DNA of 64,000 nt, taken from NCBI RefSeq assembly GCF_003065385.1, contig NZ_CP023277.1, positions 574,044 through 638,043 on the forward strand, in the 5' to 3' direction. Position 1 is the first letter of the stretch, and every line of letters starts with the position of its first letter. The stretch comes from Polynucleobacter acidiphobus. GTDB lineage: Bacteria; Pseudomonadota; Gammaproteobacteria; Burkholderiales; Burkholderiaceae. Positions 29,425 to 38,614 of the stretch are shown one piece after another. The notes beneath the pieces are model-generated. The model had not been told where the DNA came from and did no database searches. It worked only from the letters and a program-made list of their open reading frames with translations. The translations under genes and the position numbers were made by a program.

Positions 29425-30681
29425 TTATGACGCGCGGACGCGATCAGCCGCAGTAATTTGCACGGCCAACTGCTCCATCACCTGCGACACCGAAATGGAT
29501 TTCATGCAAACATTATCCTGACAGGGTGTCTTGCGATGGTTAGCGGCACTGACGCACGGTGAGCAGGCGAGATTTGCGGTAATCGGAATGGAGTTACCGA
29601 GTGAGCCATATAGAGCCGGGGTCTCTGGTCCAAATAAGACGACCGTATGCAATGCAGTAACGGATGAGAAATGCCCAGGACCAGAATCATTGGTGACCAT
29701 GGCATGTGCAAGCGAATAGAGGGCAGGGAGCTCAGAGAAGCGAACATGGCCCGCAAAATTAAGAGCACGTTTGACGTTGGCTGCTAGGCGTACACCCTCA
29801 ACATAGGTGTGCTCCGCGGGCGACCCAGTAATCAGAATTAAATCTTCCGGATAGCGCTGATGAACTGCCATGATTAGTTCTGAAAAACGTTCAGGAGCCC
29901 AACGCCGCTGGGGTAATAAATCACTTGCGTTTGGATTGATCAAAATGATGCGTTGCTGACCTACTTTAAATGGAATGAGGGCTTGCTGAGCCAAATTCTC
30001 AATCCGGATTTGCAAGTTTTGTTTGACACTCGGATCGATGACCGCTTGGGCTAGCCGGATCTCATCATCAGCAATCGCAATTTTGCTAAATGGCAACTCT
30101 TCCTGCTCAGCAAAGGCTGCGTACACCAAGGAAATAAAATTCTTGGCAATATGAATATGGGGGTTGTAATGCACCTTGCGTGTGAGCATGGTGCCACGCC
30201 ATAAACCTTCACCATGAAAAATATCGTATCCCACTCGCCGTCTTGCGCCGCATAAACCAGTTAATAGGGCGGTAAAGCGTGAGAAGAGTTCCAGGTCAAT
30301 GACTGTATCGATACGATGAAAGCGGGCTTTGATCAAAAATCCCAAGGTATCGAGTGCTAATTTCCAAAGACTCGATGAGTCAATCGTAAAAATATGCTTG
30401 GGGTTCACGGTGTTGAGTAAACCCAAGCTTGCCGCATTGCTTTTAAAGATTAAGAAGTAAATCTCCGCGCCATTTGCTTGTGCTTTACGCATGGCAGGAT
30501 CCACCAAAATTGCACTGCCCATCTCAGAGAGTTCAATGAAGAGGAGTCGCTTGGGCGGGCCTGGCTTTCTGAATGGTTTTGCAATCAAATCGAATAAAGC
30601 CACGATTGGACTGGCAAGTGCGCAAAGCGGTATACCCACCCAGTGATCAATGGTTCGCATTGCGTTAACGCTGATTGCCAT
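29425..30681 (-). CDS. Glycosyltransferase family 9 protein
   Basis: Heptosyltransferase-like GT-B enzyme of 418 residues. RLLFIELSEMGSAILVDPAM is the N-terminal Rossmann start with an acidic residue in place of the usual RxGDxV, and GHVRFSELPALYSLAHAMVT followed by NDSGPGHF and VVLFGPETPALYG form the donor site. A cluster of Cys residues (ACSPCVS... PCQDNVCM, about 385-402) near the C-terminus is seen in several GT9 proteins. A hydrophobic N-terminal segment may tether it to the membrane. It lies between the flippase-like and PAP2 genes. Confidence 0.88.
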   Translation of the reverse strand: MAISVNAMRTIDHWVGIPLCALASPIVALFDLIAKPFRKPGPPKRLLFIELSEMGSAILVDPAMRKAQANGAEIYFLIFKSNAASLGLLNTVNPKHIFTIDSSSLWKLALDTLGFLIKARFHRIDTVIDLELFSRFTALLTGLCGARRRVGYDIFHGEGLWRGTMLTRKVHYNPHIHIAKNFISLVYAAFAEQEELPFSKIAIADDEIRLAQAVIDPSVKQNLQIRIENLAQQALIPFKVGQQRIILINPNASDLLPQRRWAPERFSELIMAVHQRYPEDLILITGSPAEHTYVEGVRLAANVKRALNFAGHVRFSELPALYSLAHAMVTNDSGPGHFSSVTALHTVVLFGPETPALYGSLGNSIPITANLACSPCVSAANHRKTPCQDNVCMKSISVSQVMEQLAVQITAADRVRAS

Positions 30682-30693
30682 TCTATTTTCCTA

Positions 30694-30708
30694 ACAGTCG
30701 AAGACTGT
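30694..30708 (-). other. Small hairpin in the flippase-GT9 gap
   Basis: ACAGTC and GACTGT arms flank three bases; on the transcribed minus strand this gives a stem with a UUC loop just upstream of the AGGAAAA ribosome site of the GT9 gene. It could be an mRNA processing or stabilising hairpin. No T run of terminator type follows. Confidence 0.4.
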
Positions 30709-30727
30709 ATTTTATGCTGAGAGGGGC

Positions 30728-31741
30728 CTACTTCCGTTTGAGGAGTTGATAGGCGCCCGGAAGAACGCATAACAGGGTAATGGCGCCATAACTAATTGAC
30801 CCTAAAACAGTCAATGATGGGCTCACGCCCCAGAGGGCCAACACTGATGCCAAGGTGGCCTCACGCAGACCCCAACCAGAAATACTAATGGGTAGCATTA
30901 ATAGCAAACTCAAGGCTGGTAAACCGATCATAAGAGCTTCAGTGGGAACATCCGCTCCATAGGCTTTTAAACAGAACCCAAGCGCCAGAATATTAAAACA
31001 ATGAATGCCTACGGCAAAAATAGCCTGCCCAATATTGGTTGGCCAAGCAAAGGCAAACCGAATTCCAGGTAAGGCATGATCCAAAGAAAAGCGTGTTAGT
31101 AGCGAACGAATCATGGTCATTAATGGTTGATAGGTCAGCGCAAAGGCTAATACAACGCCGCCCCCCAGCATCAGTGCCAAGACCCAATAGCCTAATTCAG
31201 TTCCCCAGGAGGCCAGGGTAGCCCCACCCAATACCAAACCAATCCCACCCAAAATGTTATTACCCATGAGGCCGACCACGCGATCCAAGAGGGTCATTGC
31301 AAAGCCTAGCCGTAATTTTGGGTTCTGCTTAGCAAGGTCATCAGCATGAGAAAGCTCTTTTGTAAGCTCTTGTTGTTGACTGAGCTGGCCGCTAGGAGTT
31401 AAGTGCGTACCGGCAATGGCTCGGTAACTATCACCACCTAAAGTGCTTGGTAAGCCCTGATTAATTAATCCCCCCGAGAAATACAGTCCAATGTATCCCA
31501 TTAGACTCCCCTGGAACCCTGCTCGTCGCATGAACAATCCCCAACGCAGGCCACCGCATATAAAGGCGGCAGTGATGCACAGCGCACCAGCAATCAACCA
31601 TTGGGCTTCTAGTTGCAACTCGGATTCAAAAAGGGTTTTCCAATCAATCCCACTCGTCGCTTTCCACAACAATGCAATCGATAGAACAATCCGAATCGTG
31701 GGCCAACTCTTCTTTAGTACGGTTTTCCATGAGGCGCTCAT
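30728..31741 (-). CDS. Flippase-like membrane protein (LPG synthase TM family)
   Basis: UPF0104/AglD-type polytopic membrane protein of about 337 residues with eight or more hydrophobic segments. The motif GLPSTLGGDSYRAIAG is typical of the lysylphosphatidylglycerol synthase N-terminal region, and LLLMLPISISGWGLREATL is the conserved C-terminal block. The soluble aminoacyltransferase domain is absent, so it does not make lysyl-PG; related proteins are proposed lipid flippases. The start overlaps the upstream gene in ATGA; a longer in-frame start exists but would overlap it by about 50 bases. Confidence 0.85.
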   Translation of the reverse strand: MSASWKTVLKKSWPTIRIVLSIALLWKATSGIDWKTLFESELQLEAQWLIAGALCITAAFICGGLRWGLFMRRAGFQGSLMGYIGLYFSGGLINQGLPSTLGGDSYRAIAGTHLTPSGQLSQQQELTKELSHADDLAKQNPKLRLGFAMTLLDRVVGLMGNNILGGIGLVLGGATLASWGTELGYWVLALMLGGGVVLAFALTYQPLMTMIRSLLTRFSLDHALPGIRFAFAWPTNIGQAIFAVGIHCFNILALGFCLKAYGADVPTEALMIGLPALSLLLMLPISISGWGLREATLASVLALWGVSPSLTVLGSISYGAITLLCVLPGAYQLLKRK

Positions 31742-33255
31742 GGGCGTAAGGATAATGCCTCTCGTTGTGGGTTTGCCTTTCCACCCCAACCCTGACAGTA
31801 ACTCAGTTCAAATTGGCTTAGTGCTTCACCCATATGCCCAATACTGAGTCGATCCAAGGGGCGGCAGGTCCGAAATTGACCTTCCCCCACCGGAGGCTTA
31901 AAGGACATTTGCGACCAATTGAGCAAAATAACATTCGATCCCTCGGGCAGTGACCCAAACCATAGATCAAATTGATCAAATCGATCATCCAATACAAAAA
32001 CAGAGGTTGGTCTGGCATACCATGCGACTCGGCTTGCCAAGGTCCAGTTCTGGACTGCAATACCACTTGCCTTGAGTTCTTTCACTAAGAGATTAGCAAG
32101 CGTCGATGCGGAGCGCCAGCCGTATAAATCAGCTAGCGGATTTGATTTCATCTGATTAGCAATCGGATAGCCAGCAGTCATTACGAGTGTTAGTCCGACT
32201 GCAACCAGCGTCCCTTGTATGGCCAAAAATAAACTGATTAACCAATGCTTACCTTGCTCCCACCATAGTGCGAGACCAACACCCGCCAAGGGGGCTAAGC
32301 AAAACCATGCCGGTGTAGTCCAATGAGGCAAGCCGCCACCTCCGGATAATGCAGCAAACACTGTAAAGGGGAGGGCAAAGAAAATAAATAACACCACCAA
32401 CTTCTTGGAAGATTGGGCTAATGACCAGCGCAGTACACTCCATGAGCCCAGCAAGGGCAGAAATCCAAAGACACCAATCTGAATTCCAATAAAGGCAGCC
32501 ACTCGGCGCCATTTCCATTCACCACCGGCACCATGATCCATTTGATATCGAAATGAGATCCAGTCATGGGTGGCATTCCACAGAAGTACGGGACTAATGA
32601 GGAGCAGTGCAAACAGAATAGCAATATAAAACCCTGGCTCCCTTAAGGCGCTCCACCGTGGGACGCTCAAGCATGCGATGCAAAAGGCCAGTGCATATAA
32701 AACAGCTGTGTATTTACTTAGTCCAGCCAATCCAAACAACGCCCCTAATAAAATCCATTGGCTAAAACGATATTGCCCATCTTGCACAATCCACCGCAGG
32801 GCCATCCACACAATACCGAGGGCAAGGGGCGTTAATAGGGAGTCCGGAACCAATCCCACCGCAAGGACATGCGGTAGGGGAGCAAAAACAACCACAGTAA
32901 CTGCAAACAATCCCGCACGTGAGAACGATTGTGTCTCTGATTGTGGGTGATAAAGATTCCATACTTGCTCGGCAATTTGATAGACCATTACGCAGGAAAT
33001 GATCCACAGCACAATCGGGATGAGACGCAAAATACCATCAGGTGCATTGATCGCTACCAGTGGCCACTGTATCCACCCTACCAGTGGTGGATGATCAAAA
33101 TAACTCCAGGCAAGACGATCCGCATAGAGGGCGTAATGCGCCTCATCAACCGATAGCTCGGTCGTAAAGCCCAATGCCAAATGAATAATTGTGCCGATCG
33201 CAACCAGAATAAATGCCCAAGCATAGGGTGTTTGCTTGGTAATTAGCGTCGACAT
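31738..33255 (-). CDS. ArnT-like membrane glycosyltransferase
   Basis: Polytopic GT39/GT83-type transferase (505 residues) using a polyprenyl-phosphate sugar. The first periplasmic loop holds the catalytic acidic pair in LSVDEAHYALYADRLAW and DHPPLVGW. About eleven hydrophobic segments follow, then a soluble C-terminal part (about 380-505). The acceptor could be lipid A or another glycolipid. It is the first gene of the minus-strand module with the flippase-like, GT9 and PAP2 genes. Confidence 0.86.
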   Translation of the reverse strand: MSTLITKQTPYAWAFILVAIGTIIHLALGFTTELSVDEAHYALYADRLAWSYFDHPPLVGWIQWPLVAINAPDGILRLIPIVLWIISCVMVYQIAEQVWNLYHPQSETQSFSRAGLFAVTVVVFAPLPHVLAVGLVPDSLLTPLALGIVWMALRWIVQDGQYRFSQWILLGALFGLAGLSKYTAVLYALAFCIACLSVPRWSALREPGFYIAILFALLLISPVLLWNATHDWISFRYQMDHGAGGEWKWRRVAAFIGIQIGVFGFLPLLGSWSVLRWSLAQSSKKLVVLFIFFALPFTVFAALSGGGGLPHWTTPAWFCLAPLAGVGLALWWEQGKHWLISLFLAIQGTLVAVGLTLVMTAGYPIANQMKSNPLADLYGWRSASTLANLLVKELKASGIAVQNWTLASRVAWYARPTSVFVLDDRFDQFDLWFGSLPEGSNVILLNWSQMSFKPPVGEGQFRTCRPLDRLSIGHMGEALSQFELSYCQGWGGKANPQREALSLRP

Positions 33256-33261
33256 AGAACG

Positions 33262-34155
33262 TCAGACTTTATTAGCTATGTAAAGTTGGTAAAGAGCGTG
33301 ATAGCCATCCCGTGCCATGCCGTCATCGAGCATCAGTTGGTAGAGACGCTTCGCTTGCTCCAAGCCTGGCAAACGAAGCCCCATCTGCTCTGCAGACTCA
33401 ATGGCTAAACCAATATCCTTCATAAAGTGCTCAGCCATGAATCCCGGGGCAAAGTCGCCTTTAATCATGCGCGGTCCTTGCACATTCAGTTGGGTACCGC
33501 CTGCCGCACCACTTCCAATGACTTTGAGGACCGCCGAGGCATCAAGCCCCGCCGCTTGGGCATAGCGAATGCCCTCACAGACCCCCATGATGGTGGAGGC
33601 AATCACAATCTGATTACAGAGTTTGGCATGCTGACCAGATCCAGCAGGACCCAGGAGCGCGATGTTATTGCCCATGCATTGCAAGATAGGTAAAGCGCAT
33701 TCATAAGCGCTTGGAACACCACCGACCATGATTGAAAGACGCGCATCGCGTGCACCAATATCACCACCGGATACCGGTGCATCTAGAACAAAGACTTGAC
33801 GCTCATCAGCGAGTTTTGCAATACGCACAGCCAATGCCGGACTTGAGGTGGTCATATCGATGGCAATGCAGTTTGGCTTTGCGCCAGCCAAAATACCATT
33901 TGTGCCTAGATAAACCTCCTCAACATCTTTGGGATAGCCAATAATAGTGATGACCACATCACATTGAGCAGCCAACTCTTTTGGGGAAGAATGCCAAATA
34001 GCACCTTGCTCAAGTAATGCCGCTGCTTTCTCGGGAGAGCGGTTAAAAAGGTGCAATGGATAGCCCGCCTTTAATAGGTGCGAAGCCATGCTCTTGCCCA
34101 TAATGCCGGTGCCAATAAAGCCGATGGTAGGTAAGGATGTCACTGGAGAGTTCAT
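33262..34155 (-). CDS. NAD(P)-dependent beta-hydroxyacid dehydrogenase
   Basis: Member of the 3-hydroxyisobutyrate/tartronate-semialdehyde reductase family. The Rossmann motif GFIGTGIMGKSMASHLLKAG, the substrate motif DAPVSGGDIGARDARLSIMV, the Lys of GQHAKLCNQ and the helix DIGLAIESA are all present. The 297 residues fit 2-hydroxy-3-oxopropionate reductase (GlxR/GarR) as well as 3-hydroxyisobutyrate dehydrogenase; sequence alone does not choose. Seven bases separate it from the ArnT-like gene, and the MFS gene lies upstream. Confidence 0.88.
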   Translation of the reverse strand: MNSPVTSLPTIGFIGTGIMGKSMASHLLKAGYPLHLFNRSPEKAAALLEQGAIWHSSPKELAAQCDVVITIIGYPKDVEEVYLGTNGILAGAKPNCIAIDMTTSSPALAVRIAKLADERQVFVLDAPVSGGDIGARDARLSIMVGGVPSAYECALPILQCMGNNIALLGPAGSGQHAKLCNQIVIASTIMGVCEGIRYAQAAGLDASAVLKVIGSGAAGGTQLNVQGPRMIKGDFAPGFMAEHFMKDIGLAIESAEQMGLRLPGLEQAKRLYQLMLDDGMARDGYHALYQLYIANKV

Positions 34156-34164
34156 CGGCCTATT

Positions 34165-35340
34165 TTAAAGGGGCTGGGGCCGAACAGGTTTGCGCTGGAC
34201 CCCAAGCCAGATCAGGGCAAGGGCAATGATTGTGAGCGGAACAATTGATCCTAAATTAAGGAGGGTCCAGCCTTGCGTCGTGATTAGAACGCCGGAGCTC
34301 AATGCAGACAAAGCGGTGGCTAGAAACACAAAGAAATTAATGGCACCTTGAGCCTTATCACGCTCCGATGGGCGATAAGCCTCTAAGGCTAGGGTGGTAC
34401 TACTCGTAAATAGAAAGTTCCAACCCACCCCCAGTAAAAATAGTGCAGTCAAAAAATGGAAAAAAGTAATGCCTGATAGAGCAATCATGACGCAGGCGAT
34501 GTTGAGTACCACTCCCATTCGCAAGACCCACATCACGCCGATACGCTTAATGAGGGCGCCAGTAAAAAATCCAGGAGCAAACATGCCAATCACATGCCAC
34601 TCAAGAACCCATGCGGTTTTATCAAAACTAAATTGACAGGCTTCCATCGCTAAGGGTGTTGCCGCCATGAGTAGGTTCATTACACCGTAGGCGAGTGCGG
34701 CAGTAAGAGTGCAAACAATAAATAAGGGCTGGCGCATGATTTCGGAGAGAGGGCGACCTGGCTCTTGGTTTGGATCCACGCGTTTTTCAGGAAAGTGAAT
34801 CTGACTAATCACTGCAAATGCGATCACCGCAACACCAGCTAAGGTGATATAGGCACCCGCAAAGGGTTGCATGAACCAATCGCGTGTCCAGCTTGCCATA
34901 TTGGGCCCTAAAACAGCACCTAAAATGCCTCCAGCCAACACCCATGAGATCGCTTTCTCTTTGGCTGTTTTATCCGCGAGCTCAGCGGCCGCAAACCGAT
35001 AGAGTTGGGCATTAGCGTTATAAAACCCAGCAATCACCGTGCCAAAATTTAGTAGCCAAAATTGTTTCTCTAAGGTCGCAAAAGCACACAAGAGCGACGA
35101 GAATAGGGCCACGAGTAAGGCAATCTGAAAGGAGCGCTTTCGACCCAAGCGCTGTTGAACTTTAGCCACCAGGGTGGTTGCCATAGCACTGCCCACCACA
35201 TAGGCCATGACCGGTAGAGTTGCCAACCAAGGCTCTGGTGCCAGAGCAAAACCCACTAAGCCATTAATGGCGATAAAGGTAACGTTATTGGTGAGATAAA
35301 GCCCTTGTGCCAGGGTCAGAAACCAGAGATTTTTATTCAT
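34165..35340 (-). CDS. MFS transporter
   Basis: A 391-residue protein with about twelve hydrophobic segments and the loop motif QQRLGRKRSFQIALL between helices 2 and 3, matching the MFS motif A. The substrate is not evident. It is divergent from the DUF3047 lipoprotein gene across 28 bases and probably co-transcribed with the dehydrogenase gene that follows. Confidence 0.88.
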   Translation of the reverse strand: MNKNLWFLTLAQGLYLTNNVTFIAINGLVGFALAPEPWLATLPVMAYVVGSAMATTLVAKVQQRLGRKRSFQIALLVALFSSLLCAFATLEKQFWLLNFGTVIAGFYNANAQLYRFAAAELADKTAKEKAISWVLAGGILGAVLGPNMASWTRDWFMQPFAGAYITLAGVAVIAFAVISQIHFPEKRVDPNQEPGRPLSEIMRQPLFIVCTLTAALAYGVMNLLMAATPLAMEACQFSFDKTAWVLEWHVIGMFAPGFFTGALIKRIGVMWVLRMGVVLNIACVMIALSGITFFHFLTALFLLGVGWNFLFTSSTTLALEAYRPSERDKAQGAINFFVFLATALSALSSGVLITTQGWTLLNLGSIVPLTIIALALIWLGVQRKPVRPQPL

Positions 35341-35368
35341 TCTGCACAGTCATAAAAGCTCTACGATA

Positions 35369-36175
35369 ATGCATTGCATGATGCGCAGGCATATTGGTCT
35401 AATCCCTCTGTACCTCTTCCTAGGCTATCTGTTACAAGGTTGCGCCGGGTTTAGTGCTGACTCTAGTCAGTCCAGCGCAGATAAGCTCGACCCCTTGGTG
35501 GCGCGTGACGATATTAAGAAGTTTTCAGCACAACCTGCGAATGAACCCCTACGTGGCTGGAGTTTTTATCGCTTGGCACCCTATAAGAAGAATACCGCTT
35601 ATCGCCTTGAGAACTATCAGGGTCGAACGGTGCTCAGTGCGAATGCAAAAAAATCAGCATCCGGGTTAGCGGTGAAACTCAAACCCCGGCCATCGCAACA
35701 TCTTTGGCTGGAGTGGGAATGGAAAGCCACTGGTACTTTAGATCAGGCTAATAATTTAGATCGGTATGCGGATGATGCACCACTCCGAATCTTGGTTGCA
35801 TTTGATGGTGATCGATCAAAGTTAACTTTAAAAGACAAAATGGTCGGTGAGCTTGCTCAGATCATGAGTGGACAAGAAATGCCATACGCCACATTAATGT
35901 ATATCTGGTCGCCCAATGGTCAGCTCAATCAAATCAAGCCTAATTCACATACGAATCGGATCAAGATGATTGCAGTCGATGCCGGTAAAGAAAATCTTGG
36001 TCAATGGCGCAAGCACAGTAGAGACCTAACCGCTGACTATGAAGCGGCTTATGGTTACGCGCCAGGGAATTTGATTGGTATTGCGCTGTTGACCGATACG
36101 GACAATACCAACGCAGAGACCAAAGCGTATTACGGCGATATTGAGCTGAAATATAAGAACTACAAGCCCAATTAA
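35369..36175 (+). CDS. DUF3047 lipoprotein
   Basis: The N-terminus ends in a lipobox, YLLQGCAGF, so the protein is predicted to be a lipoprotein. The body matches DUF3047: GWSFYRLAPYKKNTAYRLEN, QHLWLEWEWKATGTLDQANN, RILVAFDGDRSKL and IGIALLTDTDNTNAETKAYY followed by GDIEL. Function is unknown. Start codons at 35369, 35378 and 35381 are all possible; the choice only alters the n-region. Confidence 0.85.
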   Translation: MHCMMRRHIGLIPLYLFLGYLLQGCAGFSADSSQSSADKLDPLVARDDIKKFSAQPANEPLRGWSFYRLAPYKKNTAYRLENYQGRTVLSANAKKSASGLAVKLKPRPSQHLWLEWEWKATGTLDQANNLDRYADDAPLRILVAFDGDRSKLTLKDKMVGELAQIMSGQEMPYATLMYIWSPNGQLNQIKPNSHTNRIKMIAVDAGKENLGQWRKHSRDLTADYEAAYGYAPGNLIGIALLTDTDNTNAETKAYYGDIELKYKNYKPN

Positions 36176-36264
36176 CTACTAGCTTGGGAAATTTCTGCTA
36201 GTTCCCGTTATGATCAGCTTTAAAGGACATATTTCTTGCATTAAAACGCTTTAAGGAGACAAAA

Positions 36265-37353
36265 TTGGCGGTTAGTACGGAACAGGTTCAGCAAGCCCTC
36301 AAAGGGGTAAAAGATCCAAATACCCAAATTGATTTTGTGAGCTCAAAATCAGTTCGTAATCTCAAAGTCAATGATGGAGATGTCTCCCTTGATATTGTTT
36401 TGGGTTATCCAGCCAAAAGCCAAATTGATCTGATTCGTCAATTGGTGGTCAGTGCGATTCGTGAGCTTCCAGGTATAAAAAATGTCAGCGTGGCGATTAC
36501 CACCGATATCGTTGCGCACGCAGTGCAACGCGGCGTGAAGTTGCTGCCTGGGGTAAAAAATATTATTGCGGTCGCCAGCGGTAAGGGTGGCGTTGGAAAA
36601 TCTACCACCGCAGTGAATCTCGCCTTGGCATTGGCTGCTGAGGGTGCCCAAGTTGGAATCTTGGATGCTGATATCTATGGCCCAAGTCAACCGATGATGC
36701 TGGGCATCACTGGGCGTCCCGAGTCGCTTGCTGAGAACACGATTGAACCAATGGAAGGGCATGGCTTGCAAGCAAGTTCAATTGGATTTCTGATTGAGCC
36801 CGATAACCCCATGGTTTGGCGAGGCCCTATGGTGACCTCGGCCTTAGAGCAACTGTTACGCCAAACACGTTGGCGCGATCTTGATTACCTGATTGTGGAT
36901 ATGCCACCAGGCACTGGTGATATTCAGTTAACACTCTCACAAAAAGTTCCGGTCACTGGATCCGTGATTGTCACCACACCTCAAGATATTGCATTACTTG
37001 ACGCTCGCAAGGGCCTCAAAATGTTTGAGAAAGTGGGGATACCCATCATCGGCATTATTGAGAACATGAGCACGTATGTGTGTCCCAAGTGCAATCATGA
37101 GGAACATATATTTGGTGAGGGCGGTGGCAAGAAAATGTGCCAGGACTATGGCGTTGACTTCCTTGGGGCCCTCCCATTAAATCTCTCCATTCGTGAGCAG
37201 GCGGACTCGGGAAGACCAACCGTTGTGGCTGATCCCGATAGTGCAATCAGCGCGATTTATAAAGGAATTGCGCGTCAAGTCGCCATTCGAATTGCGAACC
37301 TGAGCAAAGACATGACCAGTAAGTTCCCCAGCATTGTGGTGCAAAAGACCTAA
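36265..37353 (+). CDS. apbC: Iron-sulfur cluster carrier protein ApbC/Mrp
   Basis: P-loop NTPase that carries Fe-S clusters to apoproteins. TTG is the start: AAGGAG sits six bases ahead and the N-terminal MIP18-like domain (QVQQALKGVKDPNTQIDF) begins at once. The Walker A is ASGKGGVGKSTTAVNLA, DADIYGPSQPMM follows, and the CxxC in YVCPKCNHEEHIFGEGGG binds the cluster. The 362 residues are standard. It lies directly upstream of the formate dehydrogenase locus, which needs several clusters. Confidence 0.94.
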   Translation: MAVSTEQVQQALKGVKDPNTQIDFVSSKSVRNLKVNDGDVSLDIVLGYPAKSQIDLIRQLVVSAIRELPGIKNVSVAITTDIVAHAVQRGVKLLPGVKNIIAVASGKGGVGKSTTAVNLALALAAEGAQVGILDADIYGPSQPMMLGITGRPESLAENTIEPMEGHGLQASSIGFLIEPDNPMVWRGPMVTSALEQLLRQTRWRDLDYLIVDMPPGTGDIQLTLSQKVPVTGSVIVTTPQDIALLDARKGLKMFEKVGIPIIGIIENMSTYVCPKCNHEEHIFGEGGGKKMCQDYGVDFLGALPLNLSIREQADSGRPTVVADPDSAISAIYKGIARQVAIRIANLSKDMTSKFPSIVVQKT

Positions 37354-37366
37354 CCGGGCACATACC

Positions 37367-37927
37367 ATGCGGTTTGCCATCGTCATTCGAAAGCAAAAGA
37401 TTGATAATCCATGGCAAAACTATCGTTGGCGCTTGCTTGAAGTTGTTCCTGATATTGGGCAGTTTGGTAGCGCTTTGGAACAGGCTGGTACAGAGATCAA
37501 CCCTAAGGTGGTGGGGCGATTTCTGGAGCGGGACGATGATGGTGAGTCTTGGTTATTTGCAGGATTTGACTTCCAGTTCTTTCGGGATGAAGCTGAAGGC
37601 TACTATTTAAATTCCACCTCACCCGATCCATGTTGGTTTGTGATGTGGCGTCTTGAGACTGATTTCGAGTCTTATTTAGAGCCAAATTCAATTCCGATGG
37701 TAAGTAATGATGATGGGGCGGGGCTTGCAATACCTCATCGATTAATGTTGAGCTACAACGAGGCAGCCCGATTGATTGATGGGGGGGAGCAGGTCGATAC
37801 AAGCCCACTGCAAGACGAGATGAAAGTATTCTTAGCCCAATACGTTGGGGAAAATTACAAACCAGAACCAAAAAAACGTGCGAAGCCAGCCTCCTTTAAA
37901 GGGGCCAATCGACCGGCGGAGCCTTAA
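37367..37927 (+). CDS. DUF3305 protein of the formate dehydrogenase locus
   Basis: Starts MRFAIVIRKQKIDNPWQNYR, typical of DUF3305; 186 residues without signal peptide or membrane segments. WYVMWR-like and DGGEQVDTSPLQDEMKVFLA segments are conserved in the family. The family is found next to DUF3306 and formate dehydrogenase genes, so a role in assembly or regulation of the enzyme is likely but unproven. The start is taken 13 bases after apbC; the stop overlaps the DUF3306 ATG. Confidence 0.85.
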   Translation: MRFAIVIRKQKIDNPWQNYRWRLLEVVPDIGQFGSALEQAGTEINPKVVGRFLERDDDGESWLFAGFDFQFFRDEAEGYYLNSTSPDPCWFVMWRLETDFESYLEPNSIPMVSNDDGAGLAIPHRLMLSYNEAARLIDGGEQVDTSPLQDEMKVFLAQYVGENYKPEPKKRAKPASFKGANRPAEP

Positions 37928-38595
37928 TGGCTGAGAACAATTTTTTATCTCGCTGGTCTCGAAAAAAAGCTGGGCTTGCAGAAGAGGCCGCTCCAGTGCC
38001 ATCGACTGCTCCCATTATTAAAGCACCCGATGCACTATTAAAAGAAGTAAATGATGAAGTAAGTAATGAAGAAAAAAAAGAAACTTCTACCCCAGATCAG
38101 ACGCAGCAGCCCCCAGCTCCAACCATTGAGGATGTTGAAAAAATCGATGTGAAATCACCTGATTTCTCGGCCTTTATGCGTCCCGATGTCGATCCTGTCG
38201 TGCAGCAGGCCGCCCTTAAGAAAATGTTCAGTGATCCACATTTTAATGTGATGGATGGTTTGGATATTTACATTGACGATTACTCAAAACCCGATCCAAT
38301 TCCACTGGATATGCTCAAACGCATGCAGCAATCAGAGCTCTTGGGTATCTTCAAATCGACCGAGGAGCTCTATCCCGAGAGTAAGCAAGATGCCCTGGAT
38401 CAAGCGAATGCGATTCAGACACCGGCTGAAGAACCTACGCAAATTGAGGAATCATCACAAGCGGCTCCCATGGTCACCAAAGACAGTGCCCAACCAATGG
38501 ATATAGAATCAGAGTCATTAAAACCAAAAGTGGTTAATGAGAAACCGAGTGGAGAGAGACAAGCGAAACGCGATTTCGATTCATCAGAGTCTTAG
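37927..38595 (+). CDS. DUF3306 protein of the formate dehydrogenase locus
   Basis: The N-terminus NFLSRWSRKKAGLAEE is the DUF3306 signature, and the conserved central segment reads FSAFMRPDVDPVVQQAALKK followed by MFSDPHFNVMDGLDIYIDDY. Both flanks are acidic, Pro-rich and probably disordered (about 20-75 and 150-222). Cytoplasmic and of unknown function. It is translationally coupled to DUF3305 through TAATG. Confidence 0.85.
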   Translation: MAENNFLSRWSRKKAGLAEEAAPVPSTAPIIKAPDALLKEVNDEVSNEEKKETSTPDQTQQPPAPTIEDVEKIDVKSPDFSAFMRPDVDPVVQQAALKKMFSDPHFNVMDGLDIYIDDYSKPDPIPLDMLKRMQQSELLGIFKSTEELYPESKQDALDQANAIQTPAEEPTQIEESSQAAPMVTKDSAQPMDIESESLKPKVVNEKPSGERQAKRDFDSSES

Positions 38596-38614
38596 CGTAA
38601 AGCTTTAAAACAAA

